Positions 36,501 through 45,096 of a stretch of DNA of 64,000 bases are shown here, in pieces. The notes beneath the pieces are model-generated. The model searched no databases. It worked only from the letters and a program-made list of their open reading frames with translations, and was not told where the DNA came from. The stretch comes from Trichormus sp. M33_DOE_039. GTDB taxonomy: Bacteria; Cyanobacteriota; Cyanobacteriia; Cyanobacteriales; Nostocaceae. The stretch's first letter is position 1, and every line of letters starts with the position of its first letter. A program made the translations under genes and the position numbers. The stretch spans positions 62,001-126,000 of the forward strand of contig DVDT01000020.1 in the NCBI GenBank assembly GCA_015296085.1, written 5' to 3'.

Positions 36501-38961
36501 CGGTTGAACCTGCCAAGACAAACTGAGTGGGAGAATTATAATTGGCGATCGTTACCTGTGGAAAACGCTTCAGAATCGGTTCGATTTTGCTGAGGTCTTC
36601 CTTCACTGCCAGCATTGTACCAGCATCGTGATCTGGGTCTTTGGGCGCAGCCATTGCTTGACCCCTAGCTTTCACCAAGTACATATAATCTTGGTCGCTC
36701 AATACACCCGCAGCCCACAATGCGGTGATTTCACCAAAGCTGTGTCCAGCTACAAAGTCTGACTTAAAGCCAGCTTGTTTGAGGATGGAATATAAACCTG
36801 CGCTAAATGCGCCAATTGCTGGTTGCGCGTATTCTGTGCGTTGCAGTGCAGCAGCTTGAGCTTTTTTCTCGGCTTCATCAAACACCGGATGGGGGAAAAC
36901 AATTTCCGAGAGCGATCGCAAGTTATCTTTGAGCAACAACCCATCCATGTAACCATAAAGACGGCGCAAGGTGGGGAAATTCATCACCAGTTCTCGTCCC
37001 ATTTCCAGGTATTGAGAACCTTGACCGGAGAACAATGATACAACTTTACCGCCTAATTCCATCCCGGAAGCACGGTAGTAAATCCCTTGGGGATGTTCCC
37101 AGTTAGCTGCCGTAGCTTTGTGCTTAAGCAAATCGATGGTAGTTTGCATCAACTTACAAGCTTCTGCGAGATTTTCTGCCACAAAACCAACTCTCGCGGC
37201 ATTTTGGGGAATTTCTTCAGATTGGCACGCTTGCGCCAAGTTGAGGAAATGTCTTTCACCGTCTGCTGATTGCAAGTTACTTAAAGCTTCTTCACACTTC
37301 GTCAGTAATTCCGCAGGGTTGGAAGCAAACAACAGAATTTCGCGGGGGGTGCTGTGCAGACGGTAGGGGCGGTTTTGTTCGCTGTCGTATTCTTCCAAAA
37401 CTATGTGGTAGTTTGTCCCACCAAAACCGAAGGAACTAACACCTGCCCGTCTTGGTGCTTCACCTTCTGCCCGAATCCAAGGACGAGTTTCAGTGTTGAG
37501 ATAAAAAGAGGAATTTTCAATGTTGAGCTTGGGGTTAGGCTCAGTGATGTTAATTGTTGGTGGCAGAATTTTGTGATGCAGTGCCAAAGCTGTTTTAATT
37601 AAGCTAGCTGCACCCGCAGCTGCTTTGGTGTGACCGATTTGGGACTTTACACTACCCAACGCAATATGCTGCTTTTTGTTGTCGTGTTGCGAGAAAAAGT
37701 CTCTTAAAGAACCGAACTCAGTAGGGTCGCCAGCCATTGTCCCTGTACCGTGGGCTTCCATCAGACCAACGGTAGCAGGAGAGAAACCTGCGTCTTCGTA
37801 AGCCCGGCGCAAAGCGTTGACTTGACCTTCTTTGCGGGGTGCGTAAATACTCTTGTAGCGTCCGTCGCTAGAAGTACCAATCCCTTTGATGACTGCGTAA
37901 ATTTTATCGTTGTCGCGTTCTGCATCTTCCAGACGCTTCAGCACTAGCATACAAACACCTTCACCCAGCATCATACCATCGGATTTAGCATCGAAAGGTT
38001 TGACATTCTCGCCAGGGGAAACGGCAGGAGTTTTGCTGAAGGAGATGTAAGCCATGATGGTGTTGTCGGTGTCTACACCACCAGTCAGCATCATGTCAGC
38101 ACGATGCTCAACGAGTTCGCTAATCGCCATTTTCAAAGCACCGAAAGAACTAGCACAAGCTGCATCAACCACGCAGTTCATTGCACCAAAGTTCAAGCGG
38201 TTAGCAATGCGTCCGGCGACGACGTTAGCCAACATTCCAGGGAAAGCGTTTTCATCCCATTTAACGTAAGCACTTTGGATTTTTTCAACGATTTTGTTGG
38301 TGTCTTCGTCAGATAGTCCACTGCTTTTGAGGACTTTCTTCCAAATAGGGTATTCTAAACGTGCTGATAAGGGCATACCCAATTGCTTGGCCATTGCTAC
38401 CCCTAACACTACGCCTACCATCTCGCGGTTAAATTCACGAGATTCGCCGTAACCAGCATCTTCCATTGCTTCTTTTGCAACTACTAAACTTAATAGTTGT
38501 GAAACGTCAGTTACTTCTAAAATGCTGGGAGGAATACCGAACTCCATTGGGTTAAAATCAACCTCTGGAATAAACCCGCCGCGTTTACAATAGGTTTTAT
38601 CTTCAGGAGTTCTGGGGTTGGGGTCGTAATAATCTTCAACGCTCCAGTGGGTATCAGGAACATCAGTAATACAATCAACTTTATTAACGATGTTTTGCCA
38701 ATACTCCCGTAAATTTCTGGCTTGAGGAACTATTGAGGCCATACCAATGATGGCGATAGGATTTTGTTGTAGTTGTCTGTTAATTTTGTTAATTGACATA
38801 GATTTTTCTGAGTTCATTTTTTTTCCTTCAATACACCGCAACAAAGCCTTTTCGCAGTTACTAATTTGGCTTTCTAACTCTGCCAAGGCAGCATCAATTG
38901 AATTAGCAGACATAGGACATATTATGTTCTGGGGTACTGTGGATTGTGCAGCTACAGTCAT
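33508..38961 (-). CDS. hglE: HglE: multidomain polyketide synthase for the heterocyst glycolipid aglycone
   Basis: HglE (1817 residues) is the central synthase. Order: ketosynthase, about residues 65-500, with Cys269 in DAACASSF, His in AHGTGTMAGD and His in SQIGHTKAAAG; acyltransferase, about 640-930, with Ser741 in GHSFGEITAL; a long linker with two repeated LMQFHSQQGE/YLMTQFQHNQ helices and Ala/Pro/Val-rich stretches; two nearly identical ACPs with serines 1383 and 1515 (GIDSIKRVEIL in both); then a Rossmann-like region (ICLITDDGSLTTSQVAQAL) resembling the structural half of a ketoreductase. No catalytic KR motif follows; it begins in the next gene. The start at 38961 has no Shine-Dalgarno; Met17 (38913) is an alternative. 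HetI should activate both ACPs. Confidence 0.96.
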   Translation of the reverse strand: MTVAAQSTVPQNIICPMSANSIDAALAELESQISNCEKALLRCIEGKKMNSEKSMSINKINRQLQQNPIAIIGMASIVPQARNLREYWQNIVNKVDCITDVPDTHWSVEDYYDPNPRTPEDKTYCKRGGFIPEVDFNPMEFGIPPSILEVTDVSQLLSLVVAKEAMEDAGYGESREFNREMVGVVLGVAMAKQLGMPLSARLEYPIWKKVLKSSGLSDEDTNKIVEKIQSAYVKWDENAFPGMLANVVAGRIANRLNFGAMNCVVDAACASSFGALKMAISELVEHRADMMLTGGVDTDNTIMAYISFSKTPAVSPGENVKPFDAKSDGMMLGEGVCMLVLKRLEDAERDNDKIYAVIKGIGTSSDGRYKSIYAPRKEGQVNALRRAYEDAGFSPATVGLMEAHGTGTMAGDPTEFGSLRDFFSQHDNKKQHIALGSVKSQIGHTKAAAGAASLIKTALALHHKILPPTINITEPNPKLNIENSSFYLNTETRPWIRAEGEAPRRAGVSSFGFGGTNYHIVLEEYDSEQNRPYRLHSTPREILLFASNPAELLTKCEEALSNLQSADGERHFLNLAQACQSEEIPQNAARVGFVAENLAEACKLMQTTIDLLKHKATAANWEHPQGIYYRASGMELGGKVVSLFSGQGSQYLEMGRELVMNFPTLRRLYGYMDGLLLKDNLRSLSEIVFPHPVFDEAEKKAQAAALQRTEYAQPAIGAFSAGLYSILKQAGFKSDFVAGHSFGEITALWAAGVLSDQDYMYLVKARGQAMAAPKDPDHDAGTMLAVKEDLSKIEPILKRFPQVTIANYNSPTQFVLAGSTGDIAKVREALQAQGYAAIPLPVSAAFHTSLIAFAQKSFAIATKSVTFNEPKLPVFTNVTGKQYPKEPQAIQKILETHLANSVLFKQEIENIYAAGGYCFVEFGPKRILTNLVKEILGDRPHVTVALNPSAQKNSDRSLREAVVQMRVLGMQLKNIDPYQTQPTLPPTDKKKGLSITLRGINYVSEKTKNAFVQALNDGHKVSLPAAPTVNVAATPVVEIPAISASQPQPETPAMSATMTTVTPAMSAPVKATNGNGRAAKIANNSTITTEVKPQMNSAILAPQLAEEKKMQTPEKLENFQRLLESLEYLMTQFQHNQAENLQVHGTYLNHQMEYTKAFFQLMQQQNALFANAKTSQEAAQLKLVVMESLERSLMQFHSQQGETLRIHEQYLQEQVAYAKNFFDLIQQQYSMVLASGVTAPATAAPVSEVSNEKAVTETPVPEVSSPIPAFTIDTPVVETSVAKVESQPVAQPEFTITDAPVAPAAWQMQPEPVVETPVVAPTPLAQVIAPPVKEVEVAPVAAPALNLAELGNNLLTIISDKTGYPVEMLELEMDMEADLGIDSIKRVEILGGLQEVYPDLPKPNLEELAEKRTIGQIIEFLQANFGSGQPVAVATQSVVEVAAPAPEVVPTPVVAPPAPEPVAVVETVAETEVADTTDYADIGQTLINIISEKTGYPVEMLELEMDMEADLGIDSIKRVEILGGLQEVYPNLPKPNFEELGDLRTIGQIVEYLQKLVGGEKKKSQSEFNWQPVKIIDNIQRRPAKLKYLPAPDSLEFSLPEGHICLITDDGSLTTSQVAQALTERGWKVVVLSFPQSIVPQRSPLPAGVNQVSLADMSEELLQEKLSAIANNYGTIGALIHLHPGFQVNNTGKIPFIPEEKAIVKHVFFMAKHLKKSLTEAGRFERSCFFTVTRLDGSFGFEHNVNFGAIGAGLFGLVKTLRWEWPNVFTRGIDLSPSLDAKTSAQHIIDELHDSNLYIAEVAYGSQGRVTLISSFE

Positions 38962-38964
38962 ACC

Positions 38965-39077
38965 AATTCAAAATTCGTCTTGGAAAGTTCTGTTCTGAGA
39001 CAACCTCCGCACCCTGCGGGTAGGCTGACAAATCCATAAGAAAGACAAGCTACAGACTTTCCGCAAAATTCAAAATT
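38965..39077. repeat. Inverted-end repeat in the hglE leader
   Basis: The ends AATTCAAAATTCGTCTTGGA and ACTTTCCGCAAAATTCAAAA match the 64-bp units near 13820. The interior is longer and has its own palindrome (CACCCTGCGGGTAGG). It ends 4 bases before the hglE start codon, so it is transcribed into the leader if the promoter lies upstream. Confidence 0.88.
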
Positions 39078-39273
39078 AAGAAAGCTAGATTTGTCAGCGT
39101 TTCTATGTTTGAATTTGTGGATGAATTTTGAATACTCGGTTGGTTTAATTGCTGTTGCTTACCCTGATGATTTCTATTTCTTGTTAACAAACCGTGGATA
39201 TTAGGGAAAAAGTAAAAAGGTAAAAGATTTATTTCTTTTAGGTTTTGGCTTTTGCCTTCCCTTTGTATTCCCT

Positions 39274-39552
39274 TTATCCAACGCTCGACTCTTGATATTG
39301 TGGCAACAGGTCGATGACGTTATTGAAGCTGGTAAAATAATCTTGAAGCGCGGTAGCTGCTTGACCAGTAAATTCAATCCATTCGTAATGGTGGAAATCT
39401 TGGGCAATTGTATCTAAATTGGACAATGGAAACTTAGAAGTAGCTATTAGAACAGAAACGCTTTTTTCTCCTAAACTAGTTTGTTGGTCTAGTTTTACCG
39501 CAGCAACATAGCTGGTATTAATGACAACGTTCTGTATTTTGATAAATGCCAT
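39274..39552 (-). CDS. Small conserved protein upstream of hglE
   Basis: This 92-residue protein is of unknown function. The sequence begins MAFIKIQNVVINTSYVAAVK and continues with a mixed beta/alpha pattern (VSVLIATSKFPLS; ATALQDYFTSF), no cysteines, no signal peptide and no membrane segment. It resembles small cyanobacterial proteins of the type found singly near hgl genes, but I do not know a named domain. It is co-oriented with hglE and 312 bases upstream, so it could share the hgl promoter. Codon use looks like its neighbours. A pseudogene is unlikely as the frame is intact and the start follows the pattern of the family. Confidence 0.7.
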   Translation of the reverse strand: MAFIKIQNVVINTSYVAAVKLDQQTSLGEKSVSVLIATSKFPLSNLDTIAQDFHHYEWIEFTGQAATALQDYFTSFNNVIDLLPQYQESSVG

Positions 39553-40281
39553 AGCCAGTTTCAGCGTCCAGGATAATATATGTTATGGGATTTGACCCGA
39601 AAAAGTTGACAAGTTCGTTACAGAAGAAATACCACCTTGAATCCGAATAAATACAGGAATTGGAACGAATTATCAACCATTGATAAGGGATAGCAACGCA
39701 GCTAGCTTTAGTTATTTTTTACTACTGTTCTACTCGCACATAAATAACTAATTCGCCGTGCTGCTTTGGAGCATTGAATTAATACAAAGAATAGCATAAT
39801 TCATAGAAACTAAATCATTGGTTTAAATTAATTTTATGAACCAAATAGATATTTGGTGATGAAAATATCAAATTGCTCATAGCACATTAGTATAATTAAC
39901 GACTTATATATCCAAGGTGATAACCAGTTTGATGTAGACTCCTAATTTGCATATATCTTTGTGTAGACAAGGCTTACAGTTTTTGGTCAAGCCCGTGAAT
40001 TTTTCATCAATCTACAAATCAGATTACATGGCAGAGGAAATTTGTTTTTCACCAGCACATCATAATTAATAGATGTTTTTTGATGAATTTTTAATATAAA
40101 TGGTTGGATGCTATCGAAGAGTATTTATTAAGCAAACATTCATTTTATATATTGTACAGAATAAACAAAATAGATAAAAGGAAATAGGGAACAGAAATTT
40201 GAGAAATTCTATAATGTTTGAATTCAGGCGCAGATAGCAGTTCTCAATCCAAAATGGTACAAGCTTTTGCTTTCAGAGACG
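39553..40281. other. 729-bp AT-rich gap, probable hgl promoter region
   Basis: No gene is visible on either strand. As the gap lies upstream of the small protein and hglE, it is the best candidate for nitrogen-step-down regulated promoters. I looked for a GTA-N8-TAC NtcA site and did not find a convincing one. Confidence 0.5.
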
Positions 40282-41628
40282 CTACCGCGAACCCCTAAAG
40301 TATTTTGAATTTTGAATTGTCTTACCTGTCCAGGTTTGCCAACGTCCAAGTCCACGATTAACTAATTCTAAATTGCTGTCACCAACAAAACAAATGCGTC
40401 CTAATCTTTCGCAAGCGATGAGAATTTCACCATGTCCCATAAATGGAGCAATCACAAAATTATTAGGATTGGTGTACAAATTGAGCAAATAATTAATAAT
40501 TCCCTCTACCCCTTCAACATTAATTGGGGTTTGAGGTTTTGTTATTATTTGATGAGAAAATATTCCTACATAAAGATTGCCTAGTAATAACTCATATTGA
40601 AAAGGCATTTGATTATTTTTGTAAAAATCATATATATGTCCTTCAGAACGAATAACAGCGACAACTCTGGCTTCTTCTACTAAGTAATTATGCTCCCAAG
40701 CACTGGAGAGAGTAGCGATCGCCAGTGCTGCATCTGAAGGTAATAAATTGCGAAACTCTTGTTTTGACGTGTCGCCACCATATACTAAATGCCTGCCTAA
40801 TACCCATTCATCACCAGCTTGGATGGTGGAATTGGAAGCAGCTATCACATTTTCTGATTTATTTTGAGTTTTCTTCACAGCTAACTTAGCTTCTTTTTGC
40901 GCCACAGCACTTTTATAAGCTAATGTCTGTAACTCTTTTTGCTTCGCCTGTAATTCTTTAACTAATTGTGCTTGGCGTTCAGCTTCGGCTATATCTCCCC
41001 TAACTTGGGCTAAATCCTTAGCCTGTTGAGCTGATTCTGCTAAGGTACGCTCTTTTGTACCAGCCCTAGCAATATTTAAAAGTGCTGTGGGACTATCAGC
41101 GATCGCTGTACCTTTAATTAGCTGTTTCACTTCTGGATGAATACTTTTAGCAATCTGTTTCCCGTGCTGAAACGTGCGTTCTGAGTAACCAGCTTCCTTG
41201 GCTAACTCTAAAGTTCGCTTGGGTGGTGGTGAAATCATTTCACCACCTTTGAGAGTATGTTGATTGTCTCCCACCTTTGCCCGCAAACCCATGCGTTCGA
41301 GAATTTGGTCACGTTCTAACCATAATTCTGAACGTTCTAGGGGTTCTAACTCATTACGAATCAGATTTTCGTCAATTTCCGCCAATCTAGCTTGGTCAGC
41401 ACCAGCATAAGCGACGATATTGCACTCAATCGCCTCCAGTCCTAACAACTTACAAGCCGTCAGCCGATGCAATCCAGCAATCAAATTCAGCTTTTGGTCT
41501 ACAGTGATGGGGTTAAGTAAACCATTAGCCTTAATTGACTCCTTCAGTTCATCAACCTTTTCACTCTTGACCGGACGGCGGTTGCGACCGATTTTAATTC
41601 GGTCGATGGCTACTGTAGGCATAGACAA
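40282..41628 (-). CDS. ParB-domain protein fused to a degenerate DNA methyltransferase domain
   Basis: The 448-residue protein has three parts. Residues 4-95 are a ParB/Srx-type domain (IDRIKIGRNRRPV; LIAGLHRLTACKLLGLEAIE), and 100-195 continue as a ParB-like helical region. Residues 195-255 are an Ala/Lys/Gln-rich coiled coil. Residues 272-437 align by eye with the N4/N6-adenine methyltransferase half of phage ParB-methylases: WVLGRHLVYGGDTS, then PFMGHGEILIACERLGRICF and LGRWQTWTGK. The catalytic DPPY is absent: the expected site (about 301-312) reads ALAIATLSSAWE, and motif I lacks its usual DPFGGSG form. It is probably a non-catalytic DNA-binding regulator. No partner ParA is present. Confidence 0.78.
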   Translation of the reverse strand: MSMPTVAIDRIKIGRNRRPVKSEKVDELKESIKANGLLNPITVDQKLNLIAGLHRLTACKLLGLEAIECNIVAYAGADQARLAEIDENLIRNELEPLERSELWLERDQILERMGLRAKVGDNQHTLKGGEMISPPPKRTLELAKEAGYSERTFQHGKQIAKSIHPEVKQLIKGTAIADSPTALLNIARAGTKERTLAESAQQAKDLAQVRGDIAEAERQAQLVKELQAKQKELQTLAYKSAVAQKEAKLAVKKTQNKSENVIAASNSTIQAGDEWVLGRHLVYGGDTSKQEFRNLLPSDAALAIATLSSAWEHNYLVEEARVVAVIRSEGHIYDFYKNNQMPFQYELLLGNLYVGIFSHQIITKPQTPINVEGVEGIINYLLNLYTNPNNFVIAPFMGHGEILIACERLGRICFVGDSNLELVNRGLGRWQTWTGKTIQNSKYFRGSR

Positions 41629-42248
41629 TTCAAAATACCCTTTGGGATCTTGCTACAAAATTAAAGGCAGTTAGTCAAACCACTGAGCATTACGACTCAG
41701 CTACGCTGGATATGTTTCAAGAATATCTAGAAACCATGATTTAACTCAAACAAATCATAATAATGTCCAATACTACACAACTGCGGCGATCGCAATTCAT
41801 CAATAATATTCAACACACATCATCAGTAGTAGTCAGGGAAAGACACCACAATTCCCAATCAATTGACAAAATCACATTTTTTTGCAATGATTAAACACGT
41901 ATTTACACAATTCCTCCCTACCAACTTTTGAGTTTCCTCTTCGTATTAGTTGGGATTTAAGTTTAAGAAAAAACAAGCGTATTTTACGCTACTGGATGCG
42001 AAGCCTAATTAGTGTAGAACTGAGAAAGATTTGTAGTCAATTCACCATCATTAATGTTGCCGCTAAGTAACTTGTCTGCGGTAAGTATCAAACTTTCCAA
42101 GCATTCACATAAATCTAATTAGAATCTTTTGACATCGAGATTCATACAGGGAAAAATTGCTCATATTAGCCATCATTAACTGTTTATACCCAGAAGCATC
42201 AAAGGCTTCCTTTCCCAGTCCCTAGCCTCTCGATTTTGGAGCGTTAAT

Positions 42249-42519
42249 CTAAAATCCTTCTTGGAGAGTTCTGAGCGGAGGTTTCCTCCCACTGACAGGT
42301 GTAGGTTTTTAATAGAGCAGTGAGTGATGACTATCAAACCAACGACAGAATGATATTTTCATCCACCCCTACACCCTTATACCCTTACACCCTAAAACAG
42401 GGTCTCCTAGGCAAAGCGTAAAAAACCTACACCTGTGAGGTTTCCTCCCCAGCCTGCAGGTACTCCTACAGAGAACTCGCAGAGTAGCAAGCTACAGACT
42501 TTCCGCAAAATCCAAAATT
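42249..42519. repeat. Inverted-end repeat disrupted by MITE-A, upstream of hgdB
   Basis: The left end AAAATCCTTCTTGGAGAGTT and the right end ACTTTCCGCAAAATCCAAAA match the repeat at 38965-39077. The interior carries a GAGCGGAGGTTTCCTCCC half-hairpin of the 4295 type. It is interrupted by MITE-A and ends 35 bases before the hgdB start. Confidence 0.83.
42292..42439 (+). mobile_element. Miniature inverted-repeat element MITE-A, copy 2
   Basis: The 148-bp element has 19-bp ends CTGACAGGTGTAGGTTTTT and AAAAACCTACACCTGTGAG, nearly perfect inverted copies. GTTTCCTCCC stands on both sides (42281-42290 and 42440-42449), consistent with a target duplication. It matches copy 1 at 13070-13217 along its length. 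Confidence 0.88.
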
Positions 42520-42554
42520 CCTAGTCCCCTCATCACATCAATTGGGAAAAAAAT

Positions 42555-43763
42555 ATGGAAGTAAATAAAGAACGCCTACGCCAATTATTTATTAAACCCC
42601 AACGTCGGTGGCGGTTAGTTTTGGCAGCGTCAATCACTTTCGCGGCTGGACTAGTAACTTTATACAATTTTGCACCGCAAAAATTTCGCTCGCAAGACCA
42701 AGTTACCATCGCTAATCCTGCCAAAGTTGCACCTGTGAAAGTTGCTGTCACAGCGTTGGGACGTTTGCAGCCAGACGGTGAAGTAACAACTTTGTCTGCA
42801 CCCAGTTCTACCAACGGTATTCGCGTAGAACAATTGTTGGTGAAAGAAGGAGACGAAGTAAAAGCAGGGCAAGTATTAGCATACTTAGAAGATTATACCC
42901 GTGCTACCGCTGCTTTAGAGCAAGCTTTAGATAAACTGCAAATTGCTAAATCTCAATTAGCACAAGTTAAAGCAGGTGCTAAACCTGGAGACATTGAGGC
43001 ACAAAAAGCTACGATTACTCGCTTACAATCACAACTCAAAGGAGAAATTGCCACTCAAGAGGCAACAATCGACCGTATCCAAGCCGAAGTTAATAACGCA
43101 CAAACAGAAAACGATCGCTATCAACAATTACTCAAAGAAGGAGCTGTCGCTGCTTCTGTCGCCGATACAAAAGCACTACAACTCAAAACAGCACAACAAC
43201 AACTGACAGAAGCCAAAGCCGCTCTGAGTCGGACTCAAAATACTCTCGCCGATCAAATCAAAGAAGGTAAAGCCAAACTCAACAGTATTCAAGAAGTACG
43301 AACTGTAGATGTCGAGTTGGCACAAAATGAAGTCAAAAGTGCTGTAACAGCCGTCAGACAAGCGAAAGCAGACCAGGAGTTGGCTTATATTAAAGCTCCT
43401 ATAGACGGCAAAATTTTGAAAATTCATGCCAAAACCGGGGAAGCGATCAGCAACACTGGATTTGCTGATATTGGTAAAACATCACAAATGTATGTGGTCG
43501 CAGAAGTCTATCAAACCGATATTCAGAATGTCCGCATAGGTCAAAAAGCCTTTATTACCAGTCCTGCATTTAACGGTAAATTACAAGGGACAGTCAAAGA
43601 AATTGGTTTGCAAGTTGATAAACAAAGTATCTTCAGCATCAACCCCAACTTCGACACAGACCGCAGAATTATTGAAGTCAAAATATCTATCGATAAACCC
43701 GCAGATAATCAACGTGTATCTCGGTTAACTAATTTACAGGTTGATGTGGGAATTCAGATTTAG
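42555..43763 (+). CDS. hgdB: HgdB: DevB-type membrane fusion protein of an ABC exporter
   Basis: The 402-residue protein is of the HlyD/DevB family. One N-terminal transmembrane segment (VLAASITFAAGLVTLYNF) is followed by a lipoyl-like half (VTALGRLQPDGEV; VKEGDEVKAGQVLAYLED), a long coiled coil (about 110-260) and the second lipoyl half (IKAPIDGKILKIHAKTGEAI) with a beta-barrel. It would link an inner-membrane ABC exporter to an outer-membrane TolC-type channel for glycolipid deposition around heterocysts. The name follows the PCC 7120 gene at this position in the island, whose loss alters the glycolipid layer (from memory). hgdC follows after 74 bases. Confidence 0.9.
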   Translation: MEVNKERLRQLFIKPQRRWRLVLAASITFAAGLVTLYNFAPQKFRSQDQVTIANPAKVAPVKVAVTALGRLQPDGEVTTLSAPSSTNGIRVEQLLVKEGDEVKAGQVLAYLEDYTRATAALEQALDKLQIAKSQLAQVKAGAKPGDIEAQKATITRLQSQLKGEIATQEATIDRIQAEVNNAQTENDRYQQLLKEGAVAASVADTKALQLKTAQQQLTEAKAALSRTQNTLADQIKEGKAKLNSIQEVRTVDVELAQNEVKSAVTAVRQAKADQELAYIKAPIDGKILKIHAKTGEAISNTGFADIGKTSQMYVVAEVYQTDIQNVRIGQKAFITSPAFNGKLQGTVKEIGLQVDKQSIFSINPNFDTDRRIIEVKISIDKPADNQRVSRLTNLQVDVGIQI

Positions 43764-43837
43764 TCAGTGGTCAACAGTCAACCATCAATAATTTATTTCT
43801 CCCCAAATCCCCAGTCCCCAGCCCCAAAATTAAAGCC

Positions 43838-45016
43838 ATGAATTTTAAAATTCCTTTAGCATGGCTACAGCTAGCGCAACAAAAAATTCGTTTTTTGGTA
43901 GCTGTAGCCGGTATAGCCTTCATTGTTTTGCTGATGTTTGTGCAACTTGGTTTCCAAGATGCCCTTTATTCTAGTGCTACCGCAGTACACCAAAGCCTGA
44001 AAGGTGACTTATTTTTAGTCAGTTCTCAATATAAAGCTTTGACATCAAATCAAAGTTTTTCTCGGACTCGTTTATACCAAACTCTAGGGTTTGATGGCGT
44101 AGAATCAGTTAACGCCATGTATTTGCAATTTGCTAAATTAAAAAACCCTGCTACTGGTGAGAAATACTCTATCTACGTGATGGGTTTTGATCCAGGAAAA
44201 TCTGTGTTAGATATTCCTGAAATTGAGCAAAATTTAGATAAACTCAAAATTCCTGATGTGATGTTATTTGATAGGGATTCACGTCCAGAATTTGGCCCGA
44301 TCGCAGCGAATTTTGATCAAGGTGATACAGAACAGACAATTGAAATCTTTCCTTTTGATGGCCCTAGGGGTTACAAAGTCAGAGTCGGTGGCTTATTCAG
44401 CTTAGGCCCTTCTTTTGGTGTGGATGGTAACTTAATCGTCAGTGACTCCACTTTTCTTCGCATCAATCCCAATACTCGCCCAGTAGATAGGATAGATATA
44501 GGTATCATCACTCTCAGCCCTAATGCTGATAAAGAAAAGGTTTTAGCAAATTTACGAGCTAATTTACCAAATGATGTGAGGATATTTACCCGCCAAGGTT
44601 TTATTGATTTTGAAAAACAGTACTGGTCTGCTAGAACACCAATTGGGTTTATTCTCAATCTCATGTTGACAATGGCTTCGGTTGTAGGCGTGGTGATTGT
44701 TTACCAAATTCTCTACAGTAACATTGCCACACAATTTATTGCTTATGCCACATTAAAAGCCATTGGCTATCCCAATTCTTATTTATTAAATGTGGTGTTT
44801 CAACAAGCATTAATATTGGCATTACTAGCTTATATACCAGGATTCCTAGTTTCTGTAGCTTTATATAATTTTGCAATGGAAGCTACAAAATTACCAATTG
44901 TCATGACTGCGAATAACGCCTTAATTGTTTTTATATCCGCAGTATTAATGTGCATTACTTCGGGCGCACTCGCTATTAACAAACTTCGTTCCGCAGACCC
45001 AGCAGATATTTTTTAG
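43838..45016 (+). CDS. hgdC: HgdC: DevC-type ABC exporter permease
   Basis: The 392-residue protein has a MacB/FtsX-like permease layout: one N-terminal membrane segment (FLVAVAGIAFIVLLMFVQLG), a large periplasmic domain (about 50-255) and three C-terminal segments (FILNLMLTMASVVGVVIVYQ; LILALLAYIPGFLVSVALY; ALIVFISAVLMCITSGALAI). It matches DevC of the DevBCA heterocyst glycolipid exporter family. The usual third gene, the DevA ATPase, is absent: the next gene is an epimerase. HgdC must therefore borrow an ATPase encoded elsewhere. It lies 80 bases upstream of hgdA, and all three likely form one operon. Confidence 0.9.
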   Translation: MNFKIPLAWLQLAQQKIRFLVAVAGIAFIVLLMFVQLGFQDALYSSATAVHQSLKGDLFLVSSQYKALTSNQSFSRTRLYQTLGFDGVESVNAMYLQFAKLKNPATGEKYSIYVMGFDPGKSVLDIPEIEQNLDKLKIPDVMLFDRDSRPEFGPIAANFDQGDTEQTIEIFPFDGPRGYKVRVGGLFSLGPSFGVDGNLIVSDSTFLRINPNTRPVDRIDIGIITLSPNADKEKVLANLRANLPNDVRIFTRQGFIDFEKQYWSARTPIGFILNLMLTMASVVGVVIVYQILYSNIATQFIAYATLKAIGYPNSYLLNVVFQQALILALLAYIPGFLVSVALYNFAMEATKLPIVMTANNALIVFISAVLMCITSGALAINKLRSADPADIF

Positions 45017-45096
45017 TCAATAGTCAACAGTCATTAGTTTTTCCTTGTCCCCTACACCCCCATACCCTTAAACCCTTATACCCCTCTTTAATAAGT

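Larger units (their letters stand above)
41629..42554. other. 926-bp gap between ParB-like gene and hgdB, with nested repeats
   Basis: The first 600 bp are AT-rich without an ORF. The last 300 bp are an inverted-end repeat (42249-42519) split by a full MITE-A (42292-42439). The hgdB promoter must lie in or upstream of these repeats. Confidence 0.7.

Noticed and set aside
39553-40281. NtcA-type GTA-N8-TAC site upstream of the hgl genes
   Set aside because: Nearest candidates have the wrong spacing (GTA-N9-TAC and similar), so I do not claim a site.
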